This document shows, in pieces, positions 1 to 8,223 of a DNA stretch of 24,327 bases (position 1 is its first letter; each line of letters opens with the position of its first letter). The notes beneath the pieces are model-generated. The model did not search any database. It was not told the DNA's origin and saw nothing but the letters and a program-made list of their open reading frames with translations. This DNA is from Sulfurospirillum sp. UBA6790 (GTDB lineage Bacteria > Campylobacterota > Campylobacteria > Campylobacterales > Sulfurospirillaceae), in assembly GCA_002452855.1 (NCBI GenBank), contig DKFS01000008.1, positions 1-24,327 of the forward strand, given 5' to 3'. The position numbers and the translations under genes were made by a program.

Positions 1-239
1 AGATGTGGAGTGAAAAACAGTGTTATATCGCCGCGGGCAATATGATGACTGCCGCTGCTGTTCTTGGTATTGATTCGTGTCCGATTGAAGGGTTTGAATA
101 CCAAAAAGTCGATGCTCTCTTAGGCATTGATACGGCTGTTTATCAAAGTGCTATTGTCATTCCTTTTGGTTATAGGGCAAAAGAGCAACGTGGTAAAATC
201 CGTTTGGCTTTAAATGAAGTCGTAGAATTTAAGAAATAA
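1..239 (+). CDS. Nitroreductase-family NAD(P)H-dependent oxidoreductase (3' end only)
   Basis: Only the last 78 or so codons are in the window. The reading frame is open to the left edge, so the ATG at position 3 is almost certainly an internal methionine. The sequence shows the C-terminal signature of NfsB/NfnB-like flavin nitroreductases: a KQCYIAAGNMMTAAAVLGID stretch followed by CPIEGF. In this family that region packs around the FMN and the dimer interface, and the enzymes reduce nitro compounds, quinones or flavins with NAD(P)H in the cytoplasm. The exact substrate cannot be read from this fragment. The stop codon lies inside the 3' end of the convergent photolyase gene, so the two reading frames overlap by 11 bp. 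Confidence 0.85.
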   Translation, partial: MWSEKQCYIAAGNMMTAAAVLGIDSCPIEGFEYQKVDALLGIDTAVYQSAIVIPFGYRAKEQRGKIRLALNEVVEFKK

Positions 240-1581
240 ATGAATCTAAAAAGCGCTTTCTAGCGCTTTCATGCCCAATAATGGGTTTAGGATACCCTGC
301 AATCTTATGGCTCATTAAATAAGCTTCTTTGTGCAATGAAGAGGCGGGGATATCGTTTAAAACGGGAAGATAGCGTTTGATGTAGCATGCCTCTTTGTCA
401 AACTTTAACGACTGAGCATACGGGTTGAAAATGCGAAAATAGGGTTGCGGGTCGATGCCCGTTCCCGCGCACCATTGCCATGAGAGAATGTTTGCTGATG
501 CATCATAATCCAAAAGATACTTCGCAAAAAATGCCTCGCCTTTTTGCCACGGCAACATCAGATGTTTCGTAAAAAATGAGCCCACCACCATGCGCGCGCG
601 GTTATGCATCAAGCCTGTACTGAGTAGTTCACTCACTGCCGCATCAACAAGCGGATACCCCGTTTGCGCGGTGCAAAAACGCTCATAGGCTTCTGCGTCG
701 TTAGAGATAGGTGGAGCGTATTTATAATTTTCCCACGCAAGTCGTGGAAAATGGTAGAGTAAATAAGCGTAAAACTCACGAAAAATTAGTTGTCTAAAAA
801 AAGGCTCTGTGGTGTGACCTTGCTGTTTGAGCTTTACTAAAAAGCGCACCACTTCACGAATCGAGATGGTTCCAAAACGCAGATGAATGCTGAGATGTGA
901 CGTGGCATCTGCATCTAAAAAATCACGTTTTTGCTCATACGCATCGACTTTACATGTAAAATGTTTTAGCGCTTTTAGAGGCTCTACATAATTAACAGGT
1001 ACACGCTCAAAACCGATACTCTCAATTTTTACATGTAAAGGTTTTAGCGTGTGGCCTCGAATGCCTAAAATCACGTTGTAGTCGAAGTTTGCAAGGCTTT
1101 GCGTGCCTTTTTTGTATTCTAATGCGTAAAATTGTGTGTAAAGTGCTTTGCAAGCATGATAATATGGGGTGAAAACAAGGTAAGGTGTGCCATCTTTTTT
1201 GAGCACTTCATCGGGGTTAAAAAGGTAGCAATCGTTCAGCAAATGAAGATTAAGCATCTCTGCAATTTCAGCGTCGCGCTCTTTGGCATAATCATCATAA
1301 TCCACGCTGGCATAAACTTCATTAAAGCCTTGCGTTTTAAGCGAGGTAAAGACATCAAATGGCGTACCGTAAAACAAAGCAAGGTCAAGTCCAAGAGCTT
1401 TAAGCTCCACTTTGAGTTTCAGCACTTGCTCGTAGATAAACGAGACTCTTCTGTCCTTCTTTTCAAGACTGTTTAAAATCTTGGTATCAAAAATAAAGAT
1501 AGGTAAAACTTCGCCATCCAATGCTAAAAGCATGGAGTCTTTGACTCTTAGGTCTCTTCGAAACCATAAAATTTTTTTCAT
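229..1581 (-). CDS. phrB: Deoxyribodipyrimidine photolyase (class I cryptochrome/photolyase family)
   Basis: 450 residues, a normal length for class I photolyases, which bind FAD and use blue light to split cyclobutane pyrimidine dimers in DNA. The N-terminus (KKILWFRRDLRVKD) is the start of the Rossmann-like antenna domain. The helical FAD domain shows FFRQLIFREFYAY, then a GYPLVDAA segment near residue 310, HNRARMVV near 330, and a WQWCAGTG segment near 367 followed by PYFRIFNP. These FAD and DNA-lesion pocket motifs are intact. The C-terminus reads YPKPIIGHESARKR, typical of the family. Two copies of the TTTACATGTAAA palindrome lie in the gene, in the stretch linking the two domains, read as FTCK and LHVK. 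A weak AAGG lies 12 nt before the ATG. A photolyase rather than a cryptochrome is inferred from the family resemblance. Confidence 0.95.
   Translation of the reverse strand: MKKILWFRRDLRVKDSMLLALDGEVLPIFIFDTKILNSLEKKDRRVSFIYEQVLKLKVELKALGLDLALFYGTPFDVFTSLKTQGFNEVYASVDYDDYAKERDAEIAEMLNLHLLNDCYLFNPDEVLKKDGTPYLVFTPYYHACKALYTQFYALEYKKGTQSLANFDYNVILGIRGHTLKPLHVKIESIGFERVPVNYVEPLKALKHFTCKVDAYEQKRDFLDADATSHLSIHLRFGTISIREVVRFLVKLKQQGHTTEPFFRQLIFREFYAYLLYHFPRLAWENYKYAPPISNDAEAYERFCTAQTGYPLVDAAVSELLSTGLMHNRARMVVGSFFTKHLMLPWQKGEAFFAKYLLDYDASANILSWQWCAGTGIDPQPYFRIFNPYAQSLKFDKEACYIKRYLPVLNDIPASSLHKEAYLMSHKIAGYPKPIIGHESARKRFLDSFIS
949..960. repeat. TTTACATGTAAA palindrome, copy 1 (inside phrB)
   Basis: Perfect 12-bp palindrome flanked by C and A, matching the extended form YTTTACATGTAAAR. 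It is read in frame in phrB as Phe-Thr-Cys-Lys. One of nine perfect copies in the window. Confidence 0.9.
1028..1039. repeat. TTTACATGTAAA palindrome, copy 2 (inside phrB)
   Basis: Perfect copy 79 bp from copy 1, flanked by T and G. It is read in a different frame of phrB as Leu-His-Val-Lys, so the DNA word rather than a peptide is conserved between the two copies. Confidence 0.9.
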
Positions 1582-1618
1582 GAGTAGATTTACCTTTCGT
1601 CTAGAAAGAAGTTACATC

Positions 1619-1624
1619 ATTATA
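1619..1624 (-). promoter_or_regulatory. Candidate -10 element for phrB
   Basis: On the minus strand this reads TATAAT exactly, about 38 bp upstream of the phrB ATG. No clear -35 hexamer is visible, which is common in Campylobacterota housekeeping promoters. Assigned from position and match only. Confidence 0.45.
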
Positions 1625-1706
1625 AACTAAGTTGTTACAAAATCCCATATATATCCTCATACTTCTGATAAAATAGGCAAATTTTGCTCAAAATAAAGGG
1701 GTACTT

Positions 1707-3836
1707 ATGTCGAATTATTCACTTAAAATGAGAATCCTCATGGTCTTTGTCGTCTCAATTTCGGTGATGGCATTTATATTTTTTACAATGGTCGTAAGAG
1801 GCATGTATGGGCTTGGTTCTTCGCAAATGACTGACCAAGAAGAGCTGATTAAAAAACTCAATAAGCAAGAAGTGCAAAACTACTTAGAAATTGCGCAAGA
1901 GGCAGTTAAAACATCGTACGACAATACCAGTGAAGACAAAATTGTTGAAAAAATAAAAGAAGATGCGTTGATGTTTGAAGATGTTTTAAACGCGATGTAC
2001 AACGAGAAAAAAGATACGCTCAGCGAGAAAGAGCTCAGAGAGCTTTTAGTGCATGTGATTCAAAGTTATCGTTACAATAAAGGTGCGGGATACTTTTTTG
2101 CCTATACGCCTGAGGGTGTCAATATCGCGCACGATAGTAAAAATCTTATCGGTAAAAATCTTATGGACCGTAAAGACGTTAAGGGCAATTTCACCGTTAA
2201 GATGATTATCGAATCAGCACTGCCTGGTGGCAATAACGTAGCGAAATATTATAATAAAAACCCACTTTCTGGCGAAGTTGAGCCTAAAATATCGTATAAC
2301 TTTTACTTTAAACCGCTGAATATCATCATTGGGACGGGTGAGTATATGTCGTTGATTCGCACATATCACCAAGAGCGTGCGATTGAGATTCTTTCCAATT
2401 TAAAATATGGCAATGGCGGTTATTTTTACGCTGTCAAAAAGAACAAAGACGGCCATTACAGTGTCGTTTTTAACGGGAGCAATCCAAAGCTTAGAGACAG
2501 CGCTTTTGATTTAGCTGAAACTGACGTGAACGGCGTTGCTTATCGCAAAGTATTGGTTGAGCAGAGTATGGCAAATGAAAAAGAGGGTGCATATGTCTCG
2601 TATGCTTTTAAAAATCCATCAACGGGTAAGATTGAGCCTAAGATGGTGTATGCCAAATACTTCAAAGACTGGAATTGGGTTTTGGTTTCAAGCATTTATC
2701 TCAATGATGTTGAGCAAAATATCTTCTCTCAAAAAGAGAAAATTGATAACAATATCACAAGCTTGATTGTGAAGCTGATTGTTTCTGGTATTGTGATGGT
2801 TGTCATTATTTTTGGATTGATTTATCTCATTCTTGGGCGTGTGGTCAATCGCCCACTGGATTCACTGACTCAAAAAGCGGCTGATTTAGCCAGAGGCGAG
2901 GGCGACTTGACATGCAAATTAGACGTTCACGGTCAAGATGAGATTGGCAAAGCCGCAACACAAATCAACCATTTTATTGAAAAAGTCCATCATACGATGG
3001 TTTCGGCAAAAAATGCTAGCAGTGAAAATGCAACGCTTTCGCATAAGCTCTCTTCCATTTCTGAAACCATCACAAAGCGCGTTGAACACTCAACTTCTAT
3101 CATCAATGACGCGACGAAAATTTCGCAAAATTTACGCAAAGAGATAGAAGGCTCTGTCGGTGAAGCCAAGCGCTCAAAAGAGGAAATTGCCAAAGCTAAT
3201 CAAAATTTAAAAAGTGCTTCCCTTGAAATTATGGCTTTAGGCGAACAAGTTGAAACCAGCGCACAAACCGAAATGGAACTTGCCACACGCATGAAACAAC
3301 TCAGCTCCGATGCCGAACAAGTCAAAAGCGTCTTAACTGTCATCAGCGACATTGCTGACCAAACCAATCTTTTAGCACTCAATGCGGCGATTGAAGCGGC
3401 GCGTGCGGGTGAGCATGGGCGAGGCTTTGCCGTGGTTGCCGATGAAGTCAGAAAACTGGCTGAGCGTACCCAAAAAAGCTTACTTGAAATTAATGCGACG
3501 ATTAATGTTATCGTTCAAGCTATCATAGACTCAGGTGAGCAGATGAACCAAAACTCTGAACAAGTCCAAGCCTTGACGCAAAAAGCGCAAGATGTCGAAG
3601 AAAAAATCAAACAAACAACAGCCATCATGGAAATGGCAACGAAGATGAGCGATAAAACCGTCGATGATTATATTAGTACCGAAAAAAGCATCGATGTAAT
3701 TGTTCAAAAAATTGAGAGCATCAACACTCTTTCATACCAAAATGCGCAAGGCTTAGAAGAGATAGCCCAAGCGAGCACAGAACTTCGCCAAATGACTGAA
3801 AATCTCAACACGACGCTTGGAACGTTTAAAACGTGA
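1707..3836 (+). CDS. Methyl-accepting chemotaxis protein with double Cache sensor domain
   Basis: A 709-residue transmembrane chemoreceptor that would signal to CheA/CheW and the flagellar motor. A first membrane helix lies at about residues 8-30. A periplasmic sensor follows with two Cache-type repeats, marked by [12 protein letters not shown] near 128 and [11 protein letters not shown] near 235, the second ending in [12 protein letters not shown] second membrane helix is at about 350-378, then a HAMP linker and a long cytoplasmic coiled coil. The signalling hairpin tip ([20 protein letters not shown], about residues 550-570, then [19 protein letters not shown]) is perfectly typical. The ligand cannot be deduced, although Cache-2-type receptors often bind small organic acids. 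No C-terminal CheR-binding pentapeptide is visible. The start follows AAAGGGG at a good distance. The gene ends directly against the convergent DUF523 gene. Confidence 0.95.
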   Translation: MSNYSLKMRILMVFVVSISVMAFIFFTMVVRGMYGLGSSQMTDQEELIKKLNKQEVQNYLEIAQEAVKTSYDNTSEDKIVEKIKEDALMFEDVLNAMYNEKKDTLSEKELRELLVHVIQSYRYNKGAGYFFAYTPEGVNIAHDSKNLIGKNLMDRKDVKGNFTVKMIIESALPGGNNVAKYYNKNPLSGEVEPKISYNFYFKPLNIIIGTGEYMSLIRTYHQERAIEILSNLKYGNGGYFYAVKKNKDGHYSVVFNGSNPKLRDSAFDLAETDVNGVAYRKVLVEQSMANEKEGAYVSYAFKNPSTGKIEPKMVYAKYFKDWNWVLVSSIYLNDVEQNIFSQKEKIDNNITSLIVKLIVSGIVMVVIIFGLIYLILGRVVNRPLDSLTQKAADLARGEGDLTCKLDVHGQDEIGKAATQINHFIEKVHHTMVSAKNASSENATLSHKLSSISETITKRVEHSTSIINDATKISQNLRKEIEGSVGEAKRSKEEIAKANQNLKSASLEIMALGEQVETSAQTEMELATRMKQLSSDAEQVKSVLTVISDIADQTNLLALNAAIEAARAGEHGRGFAVVADEVRKLAERTQKSLLEINATINVIVQAIIDSGEQMNQNSEQVQALTQKAQDVEEKIKQTTAIMEMATKMSDKTVDDYISTEKSIDVIVQKIESINTLSYQNAQGLEEIAQASTELRQMTENLNTTLGTFKT

Positions 3837-4784
3837 TTATTTGCCTTCTTGTATCATAGAACGCAGTGCCAAATCTTTAGGGTAGGGGTTTAAAAACTTC
3901 TGCCCTAGAAGGTAGTGTATTTCATACTTCTTTGCTAAAAATTCGATGGTGCTCATTACGGCAATGAGCGGAATAATCTCGTCTCTAAACTCTTCGATTT
4001 GCAGATGCAACGCCTGTTTTTCACCACTGCTCAACTCTTTCTTGAAAAATCCCACCATGTGATGAAGGACATTGACCGTTTTGCTAATTGAGCCTTTGTG
4101 CGCAATGGTTTGTTTAAACAAAGCGATGTATGCTTCTGTGCTCTCTTTCAAACTTTTTTTCTCATGGTTGGCGACGATTTTTCCTAAAAGGCGGTAGTTT
4201 GTCTCGTGTTTGCTTTGCAGAAGAAATTTATACGCTGTATGAAAACTCACAAGCTCTTGCATGGTTTTGATGTTTTGATGAAGCATCATCGCATCGTGGT
4301 AGGCAAAAACTTGCATCACAAAATTTTCTCTTAGCCACGGGTCTAAAAGACGTGCTTCTTCTTCGATGGGAAAATCCACAAAATGCTCTTTACATGTAAA
4401 AGCAAACAGCCCATCTTTTTTGCCTTCGCTCATTGCACCATTGTAATACTTCGTACTCCCAAGCCCACAACTCGGCGACTTTGACTTGAGGATGATGCCA
4501 CAAATAGGCTCGTTTTGAATCTTGTGGAGTTCATGCGTCACCGCATCCTTCATCGCCTCGGTGACATCGGCTTTTGAAAAAACGGTGATGACCTTTTTTC
4601 GCTCGTTTTCCAATACAATGCGTATCGTTTCACGCGGCGTACCAAACGCCAAATGTTCGGGGCAAAAAGGCACAAACGAAGCATACTTGCCAAGTTTATC
4701 GGTGATAAATCTGTCTCGTTGTCCCGTCTTGTCGTAACGAATTTGCTCGCCCAGTAAACAGGCGGAAACGGCTAGTTTGAGCAT
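3837..4784 (-). CDS. DUF523-DUF1722 fusion protein (TudS-like desulfurase plus YbgA domain)
   Basis: 315 residues in two parts. The N-terminal half, from KLAVSACLLGEQIRYD, is a DUF523 domain. Its cysteines at 9, 41, 95 and 106 (the last in SKSPSCGLG) include the conserved set that in the characterised family member TudS holds a [4Fe-4S] cluster used to remove sulfur from 2-thiouracil. The C-terminal half, from about residue 175 (FHTAYKFLLQSKHETNYRLL), is DUF1722, the domain of E. coli YbgA. E. coli ybgA sits next to the photolyase gene phr, and here phrB lies just beyond the chemoreceptor, so the association recurs loosely. Desulfurase activity is inferred from the family, and the role of DUF1722 is not established. 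The gene abuts the convergent chemoreceptor without a gap and carries one copy of the 12-bp palindrome. Confidence 0.85.
   Translation of the reverse strand: MLKLAVSACLLGEQIRYDKTGQRDRFITDKLGKYASFVPFCPEHLAFGTPRETIRIVLENERKKVITVFSKADVTEAMKDAVTHELHKIQNEPICGIILKSKSPSCGLGSTKYYNGAMSEGKKDGLFAFTCKEHFVDFPIEEEARLLDPWLRENFVMQVFAYHDAMMLHQNIKTMQELVSFHTAYKFLLQSKHETNYRLLGKIVANHEKKSLKESTEAYIALFKQTIAHKGSISKTVNVLHHMVGFFKKELSSGEKQALHLQIEEFRDEIIPLIAVMSTIEFLAKKYEIHYLLGQKFLNPYPKDLALRSMIQEGK
4389..4400. repeat. TTTACATGTAAA palindrome, copy 3 (inside the DUF523 gene)
   Basis: Perfect copy flanked by C and A, read in frame as Phe-Thr-Cys-Lys near the end of the DUF523 half. This cysteine is not one of the conserved cluster cysteines. 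Confidence 0.9.
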
Positions 4785-4811
4785 GGTAGTCCTTTGAAAA
4801 AAGCTAGGACT

Positions 4812-4817
4812 ATTATA
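4812..4817 (-). promoter_or_regulatory. Candidate -10 element for the DUF523-DUF1722 gene
   Basis: Reads TATAAT on the minus strand, about 28 bp upstream of the ATG at 4784, giving a short leader. No strong -35 match was found. Confidence 0.45.
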
Positions 4818-4914
4818 GCTCGTACTTTTGATAAAAGGCTTAGTAGGGATGTGATAGACTACAGATGTTTGATGTTTGAAAATTTTTTTGAGTATAAAAG
4901 CGAGGATATAAAAT

Positions 4915-5841
4915 ATGATAAATTGGCTTAGAGCAATACCTTATATTTCTCTTGCAATAGTGTCTTTTGGAATTTTTGTACTATCAAAATTTATTCCAGA
5001 TAGTCAAATTGAAAATATTTTACTTAATGTATTTTCTAATGCTATTTTCTTTTTTATTGTTTATCTATTCTATGACATTATTAAAGAGGTTATTCTTGTT
5101 AAAGAACGAAAATCTTTAGATGATTATATTAAAAATAAAGTATCTAATGATATTTTTGTTGCTTTATACTATTTAAAAAAAATCATACATGGATATAACT
5201 TAGATACAAATACATTAAAAAATATTTTTGCAATCGTTAATTACTCAAAAATAGAAATAAATAATTCTGTTAAAAATCAAAGTTTTATAGGTTTTCAAAT
5301 ATTTAAAAATACTGATGAAGTTCGTTCTTTGTTCGCAGATGCACTAAATGACAATTTGATTTTAAAATATTCCTCACATGTTGAGTCAATTAATATTTTA
5401 AGAATAGTTAACAATCTTGCAAAGCTTGAATTCATTTTGAAAAATGAATCAAATTATAATAAATCAGCAGAAAAAGGTATTGAATTTGAAATTGTAAATG
5501 GAAAAATTTTAAATCCAATTAACGATGACAAATATTTATTGATGAAAAAAACTTCATATGACAATAGATTTGTTGTTTACGATAGTGGCTTTTTTGAGGA
5601 AGAAAAAGTTAATTTTTTGCTAAGTCGATACATTCTAAAAGAAAAGTTTTCAGAAGAAGTTTCAAATATTCTTTTTGAGACATTTTCTTTGATGAAACGT
5701 TGGATTCCTGAATCGATATATTTGGCAAGAAATGAATCTCGTTTTAGAATTATAAAAGATTTTTTTAGTGCAAATACAAATTCAAAAACAAAAAAGTCCA
5801 AAATATTTGTTGCTGACATCATAGACGTGAAACAAATATAA
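4915..5841 (+). CDS. Unknown membrane-anchored protein, very AT-rich, upstream of the RhuM-Fic gene
   Basis: I do not recognise this 308-residue protein. It begins with two likely membrane helices (about residues 5-27 and 35-60, rich in Ile, Phe and Leu), followed by a mainly helical, Lys/Asn/Ile-rich cytoplasmic part with no motif I can name. The DNA is strikingly AT-rich: one sampled line is below 20% GC, against about 40% in the neighbouring DUF523 gene. This suggests recent acquisition. An AGGA Shine-Dalgarno lies 8 nt before the ATG. Only 28 bp separate its stop from the RhuM-Fic gene, so the two are probably co-transcribed. A two-helix anchor plus a soluble domain beside a Fic/Doc gene is compatible with a phage-defence or toxin-related role, but that is inference from context only. 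Confidence 0.75.
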   Translation: MINWLRAIPYISLAIVSFGIFVLSKFIPDSQIENILLNVFSNAIFFFIVYLFYDIIKEVILVKERKSLDDYIKNKVSNDIFVALYYLKKIIHGYNLDTNTLKNIFAIVNYSKIEINNSVKNQSFIGFQIFKNTDEVRSLFADALNDNLILKYSSHVESINILRIVNNLAKLEFILKNESNYNKSAEKGIEFEIVNGKILNPINDDKYLLMKKTSYDNRFVVYDSGFFEEEKVNFLLSRYILKEKFSEEVSNILFETFSLMKRWIPESIYLARNESRFRIIKDFFSANTNSKTKKSKIFVADIIDVKQI

Positions 5842-5869
5842 AATAATAGAAAATAGGACAGGCAATAAA

Positions 5870-6865
5870 ATGACCAACACCACACCAACATCCAATATCC
5901 TGATTTACCAAAGCGAAGACGGTCTTACTAAAATAGAAACAAGACTTGAAAATGAGACGGTTTGGCTCAATAGAAATCAACTCTCAGACCTTTTTGAGCG
6001 TGATGTTAAAACCATTGGAAAGCATATCAATAATGTATTTTCAGATGGTGAACTTGAAAAAACTTCAGTTGTCGCAAATTTTGCGACAACTGCCAAAGAT
6101 GGAAAAACATATGCTGTTGAATACTACAATTTAGATGTCATTATTTCTGTGGGTTATCGTGTCAAATCTGCTAGTGGTGTTAAATTCAGACAATGGGCGA
6201 CCAAAACCTTAAAAGAGTATCTTATCAACGGATATGCGCTCAACCAAAAAAGATTAGAGCAAAAAGGGCTTCAGTCACTTAATGACACCATTGTTCTTTT
6301 GCAAGACACTATCTCTAAAAGCGAACTCGAACTGAGCGAAGCTAAGGGCTTGTTGGATGTCATTTTGAACTATTCGCGTACGTGGACGCTTTTGCAAGGT
6401 TATGATGAAGACTCTTTACATGTCAATATAGCATCCCAAGAAGCCAAGTTTATTTTAGATGTTGATGAAGCAAAAGATGCCATCGCTCAGTTGAAACAAG
6501 AGCTTATCAAAAAAGGTGAAGCGACGGAACTTTTTGGGCATGAAAAAGCAGGAGAGTTTGGTGGCATGGTTCGTAACATCTATCAGACGTTTGGCGGTGT
6601 GGATTTACTCCCTAGTGTGGAAGAAAAAGCGGCAAATCTGCTCTATTACATCATCAAAGGGCATCCGTTTAACGACGGCAACAAACGTATTGGTGCGTTT
6701 ATGTTTATTCTCTTTTTATCGAAAAACAATATGCTATATAAAAAAAGTGGCGAGCTTAAGATAAATGACAATGCGCTTGTGGCACTTTCTTTGATGACCG
6801 CCAAGAGCGACCCAAAACAAAAAGAGACCATCATCAATCTTATTGTCAATCTGTTGGAGAGCTAA
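5870..6865 (+). CDS. RhuM-family protein with C-terminal Fic/Doc domain
   Basis: 331 residues. The N-terminal half matches the RhuM family (VWLNRNQLSDLFERDVKTI, then YYNLDVIISVGYRVKS, then FRQWATKTLKEYL), often annotated as virulence protein RhuM and common on mobile islands. The C-terminal half is a Fic/Doc fold whose active-site loop is HPFNDGNKR, with His265 as the expected catalytic base. The lysine after the Asn is the Doc-like form. Canonical Fic AMP-transferases have GNGR, whereas Doc (with NKR) phosphorylates EF-Tu, so AMP transfer or phosphotransfer are both possible. No separate small antitoxin gene is visible next to it, and I see no obvious inhibitory-helix motif. A 27-bp near-perfect palindrome lies inside the gene at 6066-6092. 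Its GC is closer to the chromosome than that of the gene before it. Confidence 0.9.
   Translation: MTNTTPTSNILIYQSEDGLTKIETRLENETVWLNRNQLSDLFERDVKTIGKHINNVFSDGELEKTSVVANFATTAKDGKTYAVEYYNLDVIISVGYRVKSASGVKFRQWATKTLKEYLINGYALNQKRLEQKGLQSLNDTIVLLQDTISKSELELSEAKGLLDVILNYSRTWTLLQGYDEDSLHVNIASQEAKFILDVDEAKDAIAQLKQELIKKGEATELFGHEKAGEFGGMVRNIYQTFGGVDLLPSVEEKAANLLYYIIKGHPFNDGNKRIGAFMFILFLSKNNMLYKKSGELKINDNALVALSLMTAKSDPKQKETIINLIVNLLES
6066..6092. repeat. 27-bp palindrome inside the RhuM coding region
   Basis: Arms CAGTTGTCGCAAA and TTTGCGACAACTG are perfect reverse complements of 13 bp around a single T. It encodes part of the Val-Val-Ala-Asn-Phe-Ala-Thr-Thr segment of the RhuM domain. It could act as a DNA operator or as an mRNA hairpin; the function is unknown. 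Confidence 0.8.
6415..6426. repeat. Near-copy of the TTTACATGTAAA palindrome inside the RhuM-Fic gene
   Basis: TTTACATGTCAA matches 11 of 12 bases and is read as Leu-His-Val-Asn. It may be a decayed copy or chance, given the single mismatch. Confidence 0.4.
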
Positions 6866-6906
6866 AAAAGTTTTACATGTAAAGCGGGAAGACTTTACAT
6901 GTAAAA
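6864..6906 (-). terminator. Rho-independent terminator of the ior-paaK operon, built from two palindrome copies
   Basis: Two perfect TTTACATGTAAA copies (6872-6883 and 6894-6905) face each other across an 8-nt loop. Together they give a perfect 14-bp stem (6871-6884 with 6893-6906). Read on the minus strand, the stem starts 2 nt after the stop of paaK and is followed by C and then six T (6869-6864), the standard layout for intrinsic termination. On the plus strand the stem follows the Fic gene but has no T tract, so it would at best block read-through there. Each copy is also self-complementary, so alternative smaller hairpins are possible. The palindrome centres are 22 bp apart. Confidence 0.7.
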
Positions 6907-6907
6907 A

Positions 6908-8206
6908 CTATTTGGGTCGTTTATCTAAAACGCGTGTCGCTTTTCCCTCGCTTCGTTGCAAAGATTTGGGTGCGACGAGTTTGACTTCGACGTTGATGTA
7001 GAGGTTGTTTAAAAGAGAGTGTTGGAGCTCTTTTTTGAGGTTTCCGAGGTAGCTGACATCATCGCTGATGAGATGCTCATCGAGTTCCACATCGATTTCG
7101 AGTTTATCGAGGTAGCCTTTTTTATCGGCGATGATTTGGTAATTGAGTGTGATGCCCTCTTGTTTGGAAAGCACGTGTTCGATTTGCGATGGGAAGACGT
7201 TTACGCCGTTGATGAGAAGCATATCGTCACTTCGTCCTACGATGCTTTCAATGCGCCCGATGGTTCTGCCACAGCGACATGGAATGCGTGTGAGAGAGGT
7301 GATGTCGCCCGTTCGGTAGCGAATGATGGGCAAGCCTTGTTTTGTAAGCGTCGTGATGACCAGCTCGCCACGTGTGCCTTCTGGCAAAACTTCACCCGTT
7401 TTTGGGTCGATAATTTCAGGGTAAAAATGGTCTTCGTGAATGTGCAGTAAATTGGAGTGTTTGCAGTTGCACGCCACGCCCGGTCCGATGATTTCAGAGA
7501 GTCCGTAAATCTCGTGGTAGTCGATGCCCCAGATGTGCGCTATCTCGTTTTTAAGCCCTTCACTGGTTGGCTCGGCGCCAAAAAATCCTACACGTAGTTT
7601 GAAATCTTTTTGGATGTCATAACCCTCAGCCTTTGCGACTTCTGCCATATGCAGTGCAAACGAAGGTGTAGCGGTCAAAACCGTTGCGCCAAAGTCTTTT
7701 AAAAGCAAGAGTTGGCGGGAGGTAAAGCCCGTAGAACTTGGAATGACGGCTATTTTCATACGTTCTGCGGCATTGTGAAAGCCAAGTCCGCCTGTGAAAA
7801 GTCCATAACCGTGTGAGTTTTGCATGATGTCTTGGCACGTGACGCCACCCATGGTAAATGCACGTCCCATCACTTCTGCCCAGATGTCCATATCGTGTTC
7901 GGTGTAGCCCACGACGGTGGGTTTGCCAGTGGTTCCACTGGAGCTGTGGATGCGCACGATTTGGTCCATATCGACAGAGAACATGCCAAAGGGGTAGTTA
8001 TCTCTTAGGTCGTGTTTTTTGGTAAATGGAAGCTTGGCGATGTCCTCAAGCGTTTTGATGTCTTGTGGTAAAACGCCATGTTCGTCAAATTTTTTCTTGT
8101 AGAATGGCACCAAATGATAGACACGAAGGAGTGTTTCTTTAAGGTGCTTTAATTGCCACGCCTGAAGTTCATCTTTACACAAACTTTCGTTTTTACTAAA
8201 GGTCAT
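6908..8206 (-). CDS. paaK: Phenylacetate-CoA ligase family protein (distal copy)
   Basis: 432 residues, full length for PaaK-type AMP-forming acid:CoA ligases, which adenylate (aryl)acetates and transfer the acyl group to CoA, or run in reverse. The P-loop [14 protein letters not shown] is at about residues 89-102, [10 protein letters not shown] and RYRTGDIT follow, and the C-terminal domain ends with the motif GKATRV, whose lysine is the expected adenylation residue. It is the last gene of the minus-strand operon iorA-iorB-paaK-ACT-paaK and is by eye roughly two-thirds or more identical to the other copy, with the same length. It starts 32 nt after the ACT gene, with AAGGA 7 nt before the ATG. 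Two palindrome copies sit in that gap. Substrate differences between the copies cannot be predicted; aryl acids are inferred from IorAB. Confidence 0.92.
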   Translation of the reverse strand: MTFSKNESLCKDELQAWQLKHLKETLLRVYHLVPFYKKKFDEHGVLPQDIKTLEDIAKLPFTKKHDLRDNYPFGMFSVDMDQIVRIHSSSGTTGKPTVVGYTEHDMDIWAEVMGRAFTMGGVTCQDIMQNSHGYGLFTGGLGFHNAAERMKIAVIPSSTGFTSRQLLLLKDFGATVLTATPSFALHMAEVAKAEGYDIQKDFKLRVGFFGAEPTSEGLKNEIAHIWGIDYHEIYGLSEIIGPGVACNCKHSNLLHIHEDHFYPEIIDPKTGEVLPEGTRGELVITTLTKQGLPIIRYRTGDITSLTRIPCRCGRTIGRIESIVGRSDDMLLINGVNVFPSQIEHVLSKQEGITLNYQIIADKKGYLDKLEIDVELDEHLISDDVSYLGNLKKELQHSLLNNLYINVEVKLVAPKSLQRSEGKATRVLDKRPK

Positions 8207-8223
8207 AATGCGTTCCTTGATTT

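Noticed and set aside
250..269. Hairpin AAAGCGC/GCGCTTT with a 6-nt loop between the nitroreductase and phrB ends
   Set aside because: Only 7 bp. On the plus strand there is no T tract, and on the minus strand the short T run is followed by phrB codons still being translated. Too weak to call a terminator.
1132..1476. Open frame antisense to phrB
   Set aside because: Lies wholly within the well-supported photolyase gene on the other strand, has no ribosome binding site and no recognisable protein character.
1623..1650. Possible sigma-28 promoter (TAAA ... CCATAT) for the chemoreceptor
   Set aside because: The -10 has CCAT rather than CGAT and the spacing is 18 nt. A TAAAAT at 1669-1674 preceded by TGA is an equally plausible ordinary -10.
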